Assembly (NCBI GenBank): GCA_002069025.1
Contig: MWBK01000209.1
Coordinates: 1-14,200 of the forward strand
Direction of reading: 5' to 3'
Source: Bacteroidetes bacterium ADurb.Bin302
GTDB lineage: Bacteria > Bacteroidota > Bacteroidia > Bacteroidales > Paludibacteraceae
DNA length: 14,200 nt
Within the stretch, counting starts at the first letter, position 1, and each line of letters starts with the position of its first letter. The notes beneath the pieces are model-generated. The model ran no database searches. It worked only from the letters and a program-made list of their open reading frames with translations, and was not told where the DNA came from. The position numbers were made by a program, and so were the translations under genes. Positions 1 through 8,051 of the stretch are shown one piece after another.

Positions 1-3000
1 CCCCACCAATACCACCAGTATTAGACACCCCACCCTTAGCACCAGTCCGACCACTATTTCCGAACCATGTACCAAATACACCATTGACTAATTCACCACC
101 AAGCCCACTGATAGCACCACCAACGGTACCACCCAATAATCCACCAACGGTACCACCAAATATATTACCTAGTCCAAAGTTCATCAATCCATTGGTTAAA
201 CTTCTGGATGCCATTTGTGCAACAATTGTCGTTAAAGTTCTTTTAATTACTTTACCTAAGTTCTTAAACATATCACCAAGACTGGTAATTTCACCATTCA
301 TATAATCAAAGAACCCAGTTTCAAATGTTTCCCTTAACCCGTCAGCCATCTCTTTACCTGAATTATAAACCGTGAGTGAGAAGTTTTCCCACGCACCAAT
401 TGATGCTTGTATACCGTTCTCGAATAGTTCGGCGTAATCATAAGGTTCAATACCTTCTGCAAGACGGGTTTCTATTTCTGCACCATATGCACGCCTAACG
501 TCCTGACTCCTAGATTTTAAATATGTATCTCTATTAGCTTGTAATTGAGCAAGGTTATATGTCTTTAACGCGGCAGTAAGGCGCTCATACGCGTTTCTTT
601 CTTTATGAATAGGCCCGATTGAATCAATAATTGCTTGTTTTTTATCTTTATATAATTGTATAACAGATTCTAATACGGATTTTTCTTCTTCTCCTATATA
701 AACAGCGTCTAATGCACTTTTAATTGCGTCATCAATATTAGCACCCATTTCTAAATTACCATGAATCTCAGTTAAAGCCTGTTCATACGCTTTATTCGCA
801 GCAGAATAATCAGCGGATTTAAATAATGCATATTTCATTGCATCCATAGATGCAGCCGAGTCAAATTCACGTGCGAATCCGTCTCTAGATGATTTTTCAT
901 CAAACGTACTATACGTCAATCCTTGTTTCATTATATAATCTTGTAATCTTTTTGTACTAAAATTTTTAACCGTACCAATATTGATCTGTCCACGTTTGAG
1001 TATATTATAAAAGGAATATGCAATTTCTTTGTTTTCTTTTTCTGCACTTTCGAGTGAATTAAAAATAGAACCAAGTGTCTCTCTAAATTTACTACTATTA
1101 TCACTAACACGAGCAAAAATTCCAGCAATATTACCAGTTTTTAAACCTTGCATCACATCCATTATATTATTTGAAATAAATGTGACTAATGATGATTCAA
1201 CTAGTTCAATGCCTTGTTTTGTCGTACTGCCCATTAATTGGGAATATACAGCATCATTTAACTCTTTTTCTGAAATCTCAACTCCGGCTTTTCTATTTTT
1301 TTCAATATATTGGTTGATTATTTTCTGTCTATCCGACTTAACTTTTTCTAACTGTCCCTGCATCTCACGAACTCTATCAGGCCCGAATACGTGTCCAAAT
1401 TCACCCTGGAATTCTTCAAATGCTTGTGTAACAATACTAGTTGATTTTGCAGTGTATTGATGCATACCCTGTAAAACCGATTCATATGACATTAAAAGGT
1501 CATTTGTTAGAGTTTTTATACGTTTTCCAGTCTCATCTTTATTTTCTTTAAATCTATTTTCAAAATCTTTTAATTCAAATTTGGATATATCCATATCGGA
1601 TACCATAAGGTCATCAAACACGCTCATAGCCTTATGTATTTTATCCATCATATTTTCTGCAAATTCTACATGGAAGTGTCCACTACTTGTTAATGGTTTA
1701 CCAGATTTATCAACATTTGATGTTAGAATATTATATTTTTTAAACAAATCACTTCCAAAATCAAATGTTTTTGCTGTAGGACTTTGTTCAGCAATCACCT
1801 TTGTAATAACACCTTCTTCAATAAGGCCAGAAAACATTTTAAAAAGGGCTTCATTCATAAGATTGCCCTTTAATGACTGTAGATCAATGCCGAGCTTTTT
1901 TGAATGGGCTGAATAATTACCAGTTTTAATTTCTTCTTCTGTTGCTTCTCGATATCCACTTGTTATACGTGGCATATAACCAAGCTGTTCCATTTGACTT
2001 AATATAATGGAAGTACCGGCTTTTGTCGATTGTGCTAAGTTATCTACATTCGCCTTTATAGGTACACCATTAACATCTATAGCAACCGCATATTTATTTA
2101 AATCCTTGTTAAGATTTTCATTTAAACCATATAAAACCGCATCTTTAAAACTTATAATCCCATTTACAACCAATTTTGCGTTTTCAAATGCTTTCTCCCC
2201 AAGAATTCTTTTAAAACTATTGATACTATTTTGGAATAGTAATTGTGCCTCAGGGCTATCTTTTATATATCTAGAATAATCTTCGAATTTATATACAATC
2301 TCTCCAGCTTTAACTGCTTCTAAATCGGCTACTGCGGATTCAAGCTTTTTCATGTTTTGAATACCAGCAATCCCATATAGAGACTCCTTTAATTTATTGC
2401 CCCACAAAGAACCAACAGTATTCCCTATAAGTGCACCACCACCAGCACCAAGAAATCCGGTTTTCGGGCCACCTATACCCCCTACGATTCCCCCTAGGAC
2501 TCCACCAAGAGCAGTACCGGTATACTTAACCCCCTTCTCAAGTCCAGTAGCAATGGAGGTAATGAAACGATTTTCAATGATTGACGCGTCAGTAAGCAGT
2601 TTTATTGCATCGTCTTTTTCATTCGGAGTTCCATATTTAAACATGCTCTCCAACATGTTTGCAGAAATTTCGTCTTTGGCCCTAATTTCTTTAAGAACGA
2701 CATTTAATATATCATCTCGTTTGTTTCTAGACTTGGCTATTTCTGATTCTTTATCTTCTTTTGAAAGGAACTTTAAAGTATCCGGTCTGCCGTACATGTC
2801 TCCAAGTATAGGATTATTCGTTACGATTTTACTCCAAGTAACCGTAAACTGTTCTACAAGCCAAACTAAAAATGCTTCAAATGCAGTATATAATGTTTTT
2901 GCAAACGGAATAATCAAGTCATTATTTAATAATACTACCGCAGTTGCGGCCAATGATGGGAGTTTTAAGAATGGTATTGAAAATGCAAGTATCCATGCAT

Positions 3001-6000
3001 TTGACAACATTCCTACCATTTTAATCATTACATTAATGCCATTAGAAAAAACACCGATTGCACTATTAACTAAAAGTGCAATACTACCCATAAGCATGGC
3101 AGCATTAGTAGGGCCAACAAATAAAGTCCACAATAAACCCTTATGTAATGCTTTATTATTTTTTAGTTCATTTACTTTTCCATCTACATTTGAAAATACT
3201 TTATTAAATAGTGTTTTAAACCCATTAAACGCCCACTGTAAATCTCCAAACATTTCTTTAATTAAATCTTTTATATACGAAATCGGCTTTGCGATGTTCT
3301 GGATAAGGAGTGAAAAACTATCTTTTATATATGATACGAGATTCCCTTTTATAATGCTCTCTTCTAATTTATACACAAAATATGCAACATATTTAAAGCC
3401 ATCACCGAGCTTTTTAAATAAATCTACAGCACTGTTTATGTTTTTAAGAGCATCTATACTGAAACTTTCACCTATAGCTTCAATTATATAGAAACTTACA
3501 TTTTTAATTGAGTTGTACACGGATGCAAATGAATCCGAGATAACATTTGTTACCTGTAAAAATGATTCACTATCCACGATTTTTCCAATTGCGTCCCTTA
3601 CTTTTGTAACATCTTTTGTTATTTCATCATAAAGCCCACTTTCACCAATAGTACTAAGGAATTTAACCCACAAACCTTCGATTTTTTCAATTATTTTTGA
3701 AAACTGATTTGTTGACATTTCAAGAGTTTCAGTCGAATAAAATGAACTTACATATGTATCAAGGGTTTCCAACATCTTTTCAGGCTGGTATTGTAAATTC
3801 TGTAACGGAACACCCTCGGCAGAGAATATTGCACGAACAGGTAACTCAAATCTTCTCTGTAATGAACGTAAGTCGCCAGTTAATGCGTTTCTCAATGAGA
3901 AGATTGCTCCTTTTTCACCCCATTCAGGTTGCATTTGAGAAAGACCAACAATTATGTTAAATAAACGACCCATGGACTTTTCAATGTCTTGAGTATTCTT
4001 CAACATATCTCTAACAGGCCCAATTAGTACTAGACCTTTAACCGATTCCTGCATTGTTTTAAACCCAATAGGCAAGTTTCTTGTAACCTTTTCAGCAACG
4101 GAGAATAGGTCATTAACACCAGCATGTGTTTTCATTAGACCATAAAGAGCAATATTATAGCCTCTAACTTCTTCTGTTGTTTTTACAATAGTTTTTCCAA
4201 AATCATATGCTTCGACTGTTGCCTTCGCGAAACCACCAGCGGTCAATGCAACAAACCCTGAGAAATATCCCATAAATGTTTTAATTCTATTAGAAATTCC
4301 ATCAAAAAATAGACCCAAATCATGACCAATTCGCCGGAAGCCATGTGCAAATTGTTGTAAAGATTCCATTAAGTTTCTATTTCGCCAATTAACACCAATG
4401 GCATTATATAATTCATTCCAAGAATTTTTAAATGATTTCGTTGCAAGCTTTTGTGATTCACTTAATGCACGTACAGAGTCTTGTTCCTTTTTCTTAATCT
4501 TTTTTTCTTCTTCAACTCTATTATTTATAAGACCTGTAAGTTTTGACGCTTGTTCTTTATAATTGGTAACATACTTTGTCATCAATGATAATCGTTCGTC
4601 ATAATTAACGGATTCTGCCTTTTTAAGCTGTTTTAGAGCATCTACAGTATTTTTTAAATCTTTATAAATACTTAGTTCTTCATCTGTTTTTACAACATAG
4701 GAGGAAGCCTTTTTACCAAGACCACCAAATGCACTCCCAGAAACACCACCTACTTTATTCAGTTCCTTTTCTTGTTCTTTTACAGTATCCTTAATTGATT
4801 TACTTAGCTTAGATTGTCTTTTTATTTGATTCTGGAATATGATGTCATTTATTTTATCTGCATATAACGCACCCTCCAACAAACTATCTTGTTGTTTTTT
4901 ATTATGTTCATAGTTTTTAGCACTCATGCTTAGTGATTTTACATGTACATTCGCTAAACTTTGTAATGCAGTTTTTAGTGTTTCTATCTTATCTATTGAT
5001 TCATCTGATAATGGCTTACCGCTATCGATACCACTTTCTGCAAGTTTTCTAAGCTGACCCATAACAGATTTAGCTTCTGACAGCCGTTTCTGTTGTTTAG
5101 CACTTAATTCATAATGGTGTTTATCGGTAATCTTTTCCATTTCTTTATAAATGGATTCAGCAACCCCTAGTTCTTTCTTTAAACTATTTATAGAACTAGC
5201 CGCCGCCTTTTCTTCTAATATTCTATTAGTTATCATATTTGAAAGTTTTTCAGATTGTGTTTCATATGTATTAACATACTGCTTCATCATGGCAGAACGT
5301 TCATCATAACTAATAGATTCTAATTTTTTAAGGTCGTTTAATAAGGCTGTTGTATTTTTTAATTCTTTATAAGCTGCTTGTTCTTCGTCTGTTTTTACCA
5401 TGTAACCTGATTTTGATTTACCAAGATTACCAATCGATGATTTAGAAGAATATCCAGTAGACAATTTATTAAGTTCGGCTTGTTGTATTTTTACAGAGTC
5501 TGCGATTTTTGTAGTTAATTTGCTTTGTCTCTGCATTTCATTCTGGAATAACATTTCATTGACTTTATCAGCATGTAAAGCACCAGCAATTTCAGCATCT
5601 TGTTGTTTTTTAACATCTTCATAATATGCCGCACTCATGCTAAGAGATTTCTCATGTGACTTTGCTAGTGTAGCCAAAGATGTTTTTAGTGATTCTATCT
5701 GACCTAATGATTCTTCAGATAATGGTTTACCACTACTAAGCCCAGTTTCTGCAAGGGTTTTTATTTTTTCTGCCGTAGTTTTGGCTTCTAATAATCGCTT
5801 CTGTTGTTTAACACTAAGTTCATAATGGTGTTTATCTGTAATCTTTTCCATTTCTTTATAAATGGATTCTGTTGTGCTTAATTGTGATTTTAAAGTATTT
5901 ACAGTATTTGCTAAGTCTGCCGCTTCCCTCTTTTTATTAGTTTCATAGTTTTCAGCACTCATGTAAAGAGATTTTTTCTGTGTAGTTGCCAATGGTGCTA

Positions 6001-7603
6001 ATTTAGGTCTCAACTCTTTTATTTTCTCTAATGAATCAGCCGCAACAATATGGTCACCACTCATTCCAATGGCACCTAGTTTTTTAATCTGTTCTGAAAT
6101 AGATGCGGCTTCGGCCAGTCGTTTCTTTTGAATCTCACTTAGTCGATATTTATGCTTTTCCGTATCCCTTTCCATTTCATTGTAGATTTTTTTAGTTTCG
6201 GATAACTCTGTTTTTAACGCAGATATAGACGTTTTCAACGAAATAGCCTGCTGTGCTTTATTATTTTCATAATTTTCAGCACTCTTGGCTAGTGATTTTT
6301 TCTGTGTATTTACTAGTTCGTTTAATCTCTTTTTATATTCATTTATTTGTGATAAAGCTTCATCTGCACCTGACTTGTCTCCGCCCATTACACCACTTGT
6401 AACTTTTGAAATCTGACTTGAAAGAGACTTTGCCTCATTTAGTCTTTCTTTTTGTATATCACTTAGCTTATATTTGTGCTGTTCTGCCGCCCGTTCCATC
6501 TCCGAATATAACTTATTAGTTTCATTTAACTCTTCTTTAAACGTTTTAGAATAGCTGTCTTTAACGTCTGGCCCACCCCATTTAGTATAAGTTTTCAATA
6601 ATTCAATGTCTTTTCGAGCGCGTTCTATTTTTTTTATTTTATCAACCTGTTCTAACGTCCCTTCTAACCCCCCAGCACCAGCGGTTTCTGCATATTCATT
6701 AATGCGTTTCTCCAGGTCTGTGGTTAAATTTGCAATTTGTAATTCAAGTGCCTCAGATAGTTTACCATTTATGCCATCATGTTTCATTGAGTTCGCAATA
6801 CCGCTTTTAATATTAGTACCAATCTCAGCCCCAATATTTTTACTATCCACTAGAATTGCTTGAAATTCAGTACGTAATGTTTTTGCAAATGTATCTGCAA
6901 ATGCTTGTGTATTGTTAGCAACCGCCCCAATTTCTGATTTAATAGATGCACTAAGTCCTGCAAATTGTTCTTTAAAAAAGTCTTTTATACTACCCTGTTT
7001 ACCAACACCAGTGTTAAAAACATCTCTAAACATGGTAGCCATATCTTTTGCAGTTTTAAGTGATGCGGCAATATCACTTGCGGATTTTTTCTGGGCCTCT
7101 GCATTTTCTTTTACGATATCCGTAAGTTTCTTTGTCTTTTTACTTTCTGATTCAATGGCAGTTGATACTTCGTTTATGCTATTTGTTTTATTCTTATTCG
7201 CTAAGCTAGTTTCTTTTGCGGCTTCTTTTGCGGCTTCTTTTGCGGCGTTATACTTGTCAGTTAGTTCAGCATTAGATTTGGCAAGTCTCTCATTCGTCTT
7301 TATCGAACGGGCCAATTCGTCTTGTGTCTGTTTTACTTCGGTTTTTACTTCATTTAAAGCTTTAGTCTGGTTATGATGTTCAATGGTAAGGTTTTGTATG
7401 ACTTCGGCTGTTTTTTTAGCTTCAGTTGCAAGGTCAGTCAGAACTTGCTTGGTCTCGCCGGTCTGTTGGTTAAATTTAACGGCTGCTTCTGATAGGGTTG
7501 TTTGACCATTAGCCAACTTAAGTAACAAATCAAGCATCGTAGACACGGCACCGTTTACAGAACTTAAATCTATACTAAATCCGCCTATTTTTTTACCAGC
7601 CAT
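1..7603 (-). CDS. Tape measure protein, very large, C-terminus beyond window (partial)
   Basis: The ATG at 7603-7601 follows GGAG (7614-7611) with a 7-nt spacer, and the frame is open to the window edge, giving at least 2534 codons. Tape measure proteins line the tail tube, set its length and help pass DNA across the cell envelope. Position supports the call: tail tube, frameshifting chaperone pair, then this giant gene. Residues 1-360 are charged and coiled-coil-like, including an AAKE triplet. Residues about 366-1050 hold four homologous coiled-coil modules. A hydrophobic stretch lies near 1110-1125 and a long hydrophobic block at about 1490-1583. A glycine-zipper-like segment lies at 1694-1734. 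Residues about 1880-1985 carry peptidase M15-like motifs (SGYR 1882-1885, His1900, Asp1907, His1976/His1978). The visible end, from about 2465, is again glycine-rich. The role is inferred from size, composition and synteny; sequence alone rarely identifies this family. Confidence 0.93.
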   Translation of the reverse strand, partial: MAGKKIGGFSIDLSSVNGAVSTMLDLLLKLANGQTTLSEAAVKFNQQTGETKQVLTDLATEAKKTAEVIQNLTIEHHNQTKALNEVKTEVKQTQDELARSIKTNERLAKSNAELTDKYNAAKEAAKEAAKETSLANKNKTNSINEVSTAIESESKKTKKLTDIVKENAEAQKKSASDIAASLKTAKDMATMFRDVFNTGVGKQGSIKDFFKEQFAGLSASIKSEIGAVANNTQAFADTFAKTLRTEFQAILVDSKNIGAEIGTNIKSGIANSMKHDGINGKLSEALELQIANLTTDLEKRINEYAETAGAGGLEGTLEQVDKIKKIERARKDIELLKTYTKWGGPDVKDSYSKTFKEELNETNKLYSEMERAAEQHKYKLSDIQKERLNEAKSLSSQISKVTSGVMGGDKSGADEALSQINEYKKRLNELVNTQKKSLAKSAENYENNKAQQAISLKTSISALKTELSETKKIYNEMERDTEKHKYRLSEIQKKRLAEAASISEQIKKLGAIGMSGDHIVAADSLEKIKELRPKLAPLATTQKKSLYMSAENYETNKKREAADLANTVNTLKSQLSTTESIYKEMEKITDKHHYELSVKQQKRLLEAKTTAEKIKTLAETGLSSGKPLSEESLGQIESLKTSLATLAKSHEKSLSMSAAYYEDVKKQQDAEIAGALHADKVNEMLFQNEMQRQSKLTTKIADSVKIQQAELNKLSTGYSSKSSIGNLGKSKSGYMVKTDEEQAAYKELKNTTALLNDLKKLESISYDERSAMMKQYVNTYETQSEKLSNMITNRILEEKAAASSINSLKKELGVAESIYKEMEKITDKHHYELSAKQQKRLSEAKSVMGQLRKLAESGIDSGKPLSDESIDKIETLKTALQSLANVHVKSLSMSAKNYEHNKKQQDSLLEGALYADKINDIIFQNQIKRQSKLSKSIKDTVKEQEKELNKVGGVSGSAFGGLGKKASSYVVKTDEELSIYKDLKNTVDALKQLKKAESVNYDERLSLMTKYVTNYKEQASKLTGLINNRVEEEKKIKKKEQDSVRALSESQKLATKSFKNSWNELYNAIGVNWRNRNLMESLQQFAHGFRRIGHDLGLFFDGISNRIKTFMGYFSGFVALTAGGFAKATVEAYDFGKTIVKTTEEVRGYNIALYGLMKTHAGVNDLFSVAEKVTRNLPIGFKTMQESVKGLVLIGPVRDMLKNTQDIEKSMGRLFNIIVGLSQMQPEWGEKGAIFSLRNALTGDLRSLQRRFELPVRAIFSAEGVPLQNLQYQPEKMLETLDTYVSSFYSTETLEMSTNQFSKIIEKIEGLWVKFLSTIGESGLYDEITKDVTKVRDAIGKIVDSESFLQVTNVISDSFASVYNSIKNVSFYIIEAIGESFSIDALKNINSAVDLFKKLGDGFKYVAYFVYKLEESIIKGNLVSYIKDSFSLLIQNIAKPISYIKDLIKEMFGDLQWAFNGFKTLFNKVFSNVDGKVNELKNNKALHKGLLWTLFVGPTNAAMLMGSIALLVNSAIGVFSNGINVMIKMVGMLSNAWILAFSIPFLKLPSLAATAVVLLNNDLIIPFAKTLYTAFEAFLVWLVEQFTVTWSKIVTNNPILGDMYGRPDTLKFLSKEDKESEIAKSRNKRDDILNVVLKEIRAKDEISANMLESMFKYGTPNEKDDAIKLLTDASIIENRFITSIATGLEKGVKYTGTALGGVLGGIVGGIGGPKTGFLGAGGGALIGNTVGSLWGNKLKESLYGIAGIQNMKKLESAVADLEAVKAGEIVYKFEDYSRYIKDSPEAQLLFQNSINSFKRILGEKAFENAKLVVNGIISFKDAVLYGLNENLNKDLNKYAVAIDVNGVPIKANVDNLAQSTKAGTSIILSQMEQLGYMPRITSGYREATEEEIKTGNYSAHSKKLGIDLQSLKGNLMNEALFKMFSGLIEEGVITKVIAEQSPTAKTFDFGSDLFKKYNILTSNVDKSGKPLTSSGHFHVEFAENMMDKIHKAMSVFDDLMVSDMDISKFELKDFENRFKENKDETGKRIKTLTNDLLMSYESVLQGMHQYTAKSTSIVTQAFEEFQGEFGHVFGPDRVREMQGQLEKVKSDRQKIINQYIEKNRKAGVEISEKELNDAVYSQLMGSTTKQGIELVESSLVTFISNNIMDVMQGLKTGNIAGIFARVSDNSSKFRETLGSIFNSLESAEKENKEIAYSFYNILKRGQINIGTVKNFSTKRLQDYIMKQGLTYSTFDEKSSRDGFAREFDSAASMDAMKYALFKSADYSAANKAYEQALTEIHGNLEMGANIDDAIKSALDAVYIGEEEKSVLESVIQLYKDKKQAIIDSIGPIHKERNAYERLTAALKTYNLAQLQANRDTYLKSRSQDVRRAYGAEIETRLAEGIEPYDYAELFENGIQASIGAWENFSLTVYNSGKEMADGLRETFETGFFDYMNGEITSLGDMFKNLGKVIKRTLTTIVAQMASRSLTNGLMNFGLGNIFGGTVGGLLGGTVGGAISGLGGELVNGVFGTWFGNSGRTGAKGGVSNTGGIGG
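1655..1985 (-). other. Peptidase M15-like domain embedded in the tape measure protein
   Basis: Translated residues show SGYR at 1882-1885, then S-A-H-S-K-K-L-G-I-D with His1900 and Asp1907 (H-x6-D spacing), and about 70 residues later S-S-G-H-F-H-V-E-F with His1976 and His1978. In M15 D-Ala-D-Ala carboxypeptidases and related L,D-endopeptidases, the conserved pattern is SGYR, S-x-H-x-x-G-x-A-x-D, and a late His near H-V-D/E. The first His, the Asp and the last His bind zinc. Here the Gly and Ala inside the H-x6-D motif are Lys and Gly, so the match is not perfect. The likely role is local peptidoglycan cleavage when the tape measure is ejected. Loss of activity cannot be excluded. Confidence 0.68.
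2845..3135 (-). other. Hydrophobic, probably membrane-inserting block of the tape measure protein
   Basis: Residues about 1490-1583 are mostly Leu, Ile, Val, Ala, Met, Phe, Gly and Trp with few charges, enough for several transmembrane helices. Examples are the runs around A-M-L-M-G-S-I-A-L-L-V and A-W-I-L-A-F-S-I-P-F-L. Predicted transmembrane segments are common in siphovirus tape measure proteins and are thought to help the released protein open a path through the inner membrane. A Gly-rich zipper-like segment follows at residues 1694-1734 (nucleotides about 2404-2524). Confidence 0.6.
4440..6520 (-). repeat. Four homologous coiled-coil modules in the tape measure protein
   Basis: Anchored on the Tyr of the (I/L)-Y-x-E-M-E motif, copies begin at nucleotides 6508, 6184, 5860 and 5149 (residues 366, 474, 582 and 819). 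The spacings are 324, 324 and 711 bp, all multiples of three. A second anchor, the codons reading S-A at base 6279, 5955, 5631 and 4920, gives the same spacings. Each copy contains K-H/HH-Y-x-L-S, a Q-K-x-R-L-x-E-A run and K-S-L-x-x-S-A-x-x-Y-E. Copies three and four each carry about 129 further residues (including the shared V-K-T-D-E-E and Y-D-E-R motifs) that copies one and two lack. Copies three and four are nearly identical in DNA over about 48 bp (5111-5158 against 5822-5869), which suggests the most recent duplication. Confidence 0.85.
7211..7246 (-). repeat. Three perfect 12-bp tandem repeats (AAKE x3)
   Basis: The unit ttcttttgcggc occurs three times without gaps at 7211-7222, 7223-7234 and 7235-7246. 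It is in frame with the tape measure gene and encodes Ala-Ala-Lys-Glu three times, a helix-favouring stretch. It could expand or contract by replication slippage without breaking the frame. Confidence 0.9.
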
Positions 7604-7622
7604 AGTATTTCTCCAAAGAATA

Positions 7623-7654
7623 GGCGATACCTATACCTTAGTATAAGTATCGCC
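7623..7654 (-). promoter_or_regulatory. Hairpin between the chaperone gene and the tape measure gene
   Basis: The arms ggcgatac (7623-7630) and gtatcgcc (7647-7654) are perfect complements. After a single mismatched pair the stem continues with tatac (7632-7636) and gtata (7641-7645), closing a 4-nt loop. It fills most of the 55-nt gap between the chaperone stop (7659) and the tape measure start (7603). On the coding strand no clean T-run follows; the T-rich tract lies on the opposite side. It is therefore not a typical terminator for this operon. It could be a partial terminator, an mRNA-end or processing element, or a modulator of tape measure translation. Confidence 0.6.
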
Positions 7655-7658
7655 ATAT

Positions 7659-8051
7659 TTATTTTTTAGATGCTTTAGGTTTATTATTACCTATAGTACC
7701 ACCAGATTTTTTTGAGTATCGCAACCGTATTGTATCAATAATTTGAATTTTTTCAAACAGTTCGCGTCTGGATTCTAAATCTTCAACGCCATACAGATTT
7801 AATAAAAATTCAATCGCTTCAAACTTTATACCAAGAACATCCCCCATCCCTGCTACGATTACCTGATTCATACACTTCTGGAATAATTCCCATGCAAATC
7901 TATTAGATAACCACAGCTCAGGTTTACCAAACTTACACACTCCGTCAGTTACACATGGGGGTTCTGTATGTTTTATCTTTGTATAATGGTTGCTACAAGA
8001 ATCACAATCAGTTCCATTTTCTCTAAACAACCATTCACAATACTCAGTTAG
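7659..8051 (-). CDS. Tail assembly chaperone, T extension expressed by -1 frameshift (GT fusion)
   Basis: This frame lies -1 relative to the upstream 146-aa gene and has no convincing start of its own. Its nearest candidate is a TTG at 8030 with no good ribosome site. Read through the A AAA AAC heptamer, it continues as L-T-E-Y-C-E-W with no stop, giving a 276-aa fusion spanning 8488-7659 (base 8051 read twice). In lambda-type phages the shifted GT protein binds the tape measure while G coats it before tube polymerisation. The segment has a Cys cluster (fusion residues C162-x2-C165 and C179-x5-C185, with C151, H168 and H174 nearby) that may bind zinc. It then has a P-E-L-W-L-S-N-x-x-A-W-E-L-F region recalling the small DUF1799-like phage tail proteins. 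It ends with a basic S-K-K-S-G-G tail. The family resemblance is from memory; the frame relation is read directly. Confidence 0.85.
   Translation of the reverse strand, partial: LTEYCEWLFRENGTDCDSCSNHYTKIKHTEPPCVTDGVCKFGKPELWLSNRFAWELFQKCMNQVIVAGMGDVLGIKFEAIEFLLNLYGVEDLESRRELFEKIQIIDTIRLRYSKKSGGTIGNNKPKASKK

Noticed and set aside
117..157. Direct repeat ccaccaacggtaccacc, twice 24 bp apart
   Set aside because: It encodes a repeated Gly-Gly-Thr-Val-Gly-Gly in the Gly-rich end of the tape measure protein. This is ordinary low-complexity coding and not an attachment site or operator.
2397..3491. 364-aa plus-strand reading frame, and other plus-strand frames within 1-7600
   Set aside because: They are shadows of the tape measure gene on the opposite strand. 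They are rich in Ser, Leu, Phe and Ile, have no ribosome sites, and lie where the minus-strand frame is open for more than 2500 codons.
7659..8030. Independent 123-aa gene starting at TTG 8030
   Set aside because: No suitable ribosome site precedes it. The frame is open back to the slippery heptamer, and the gene position is that of the GT extension, so frameshift expression explains it better.
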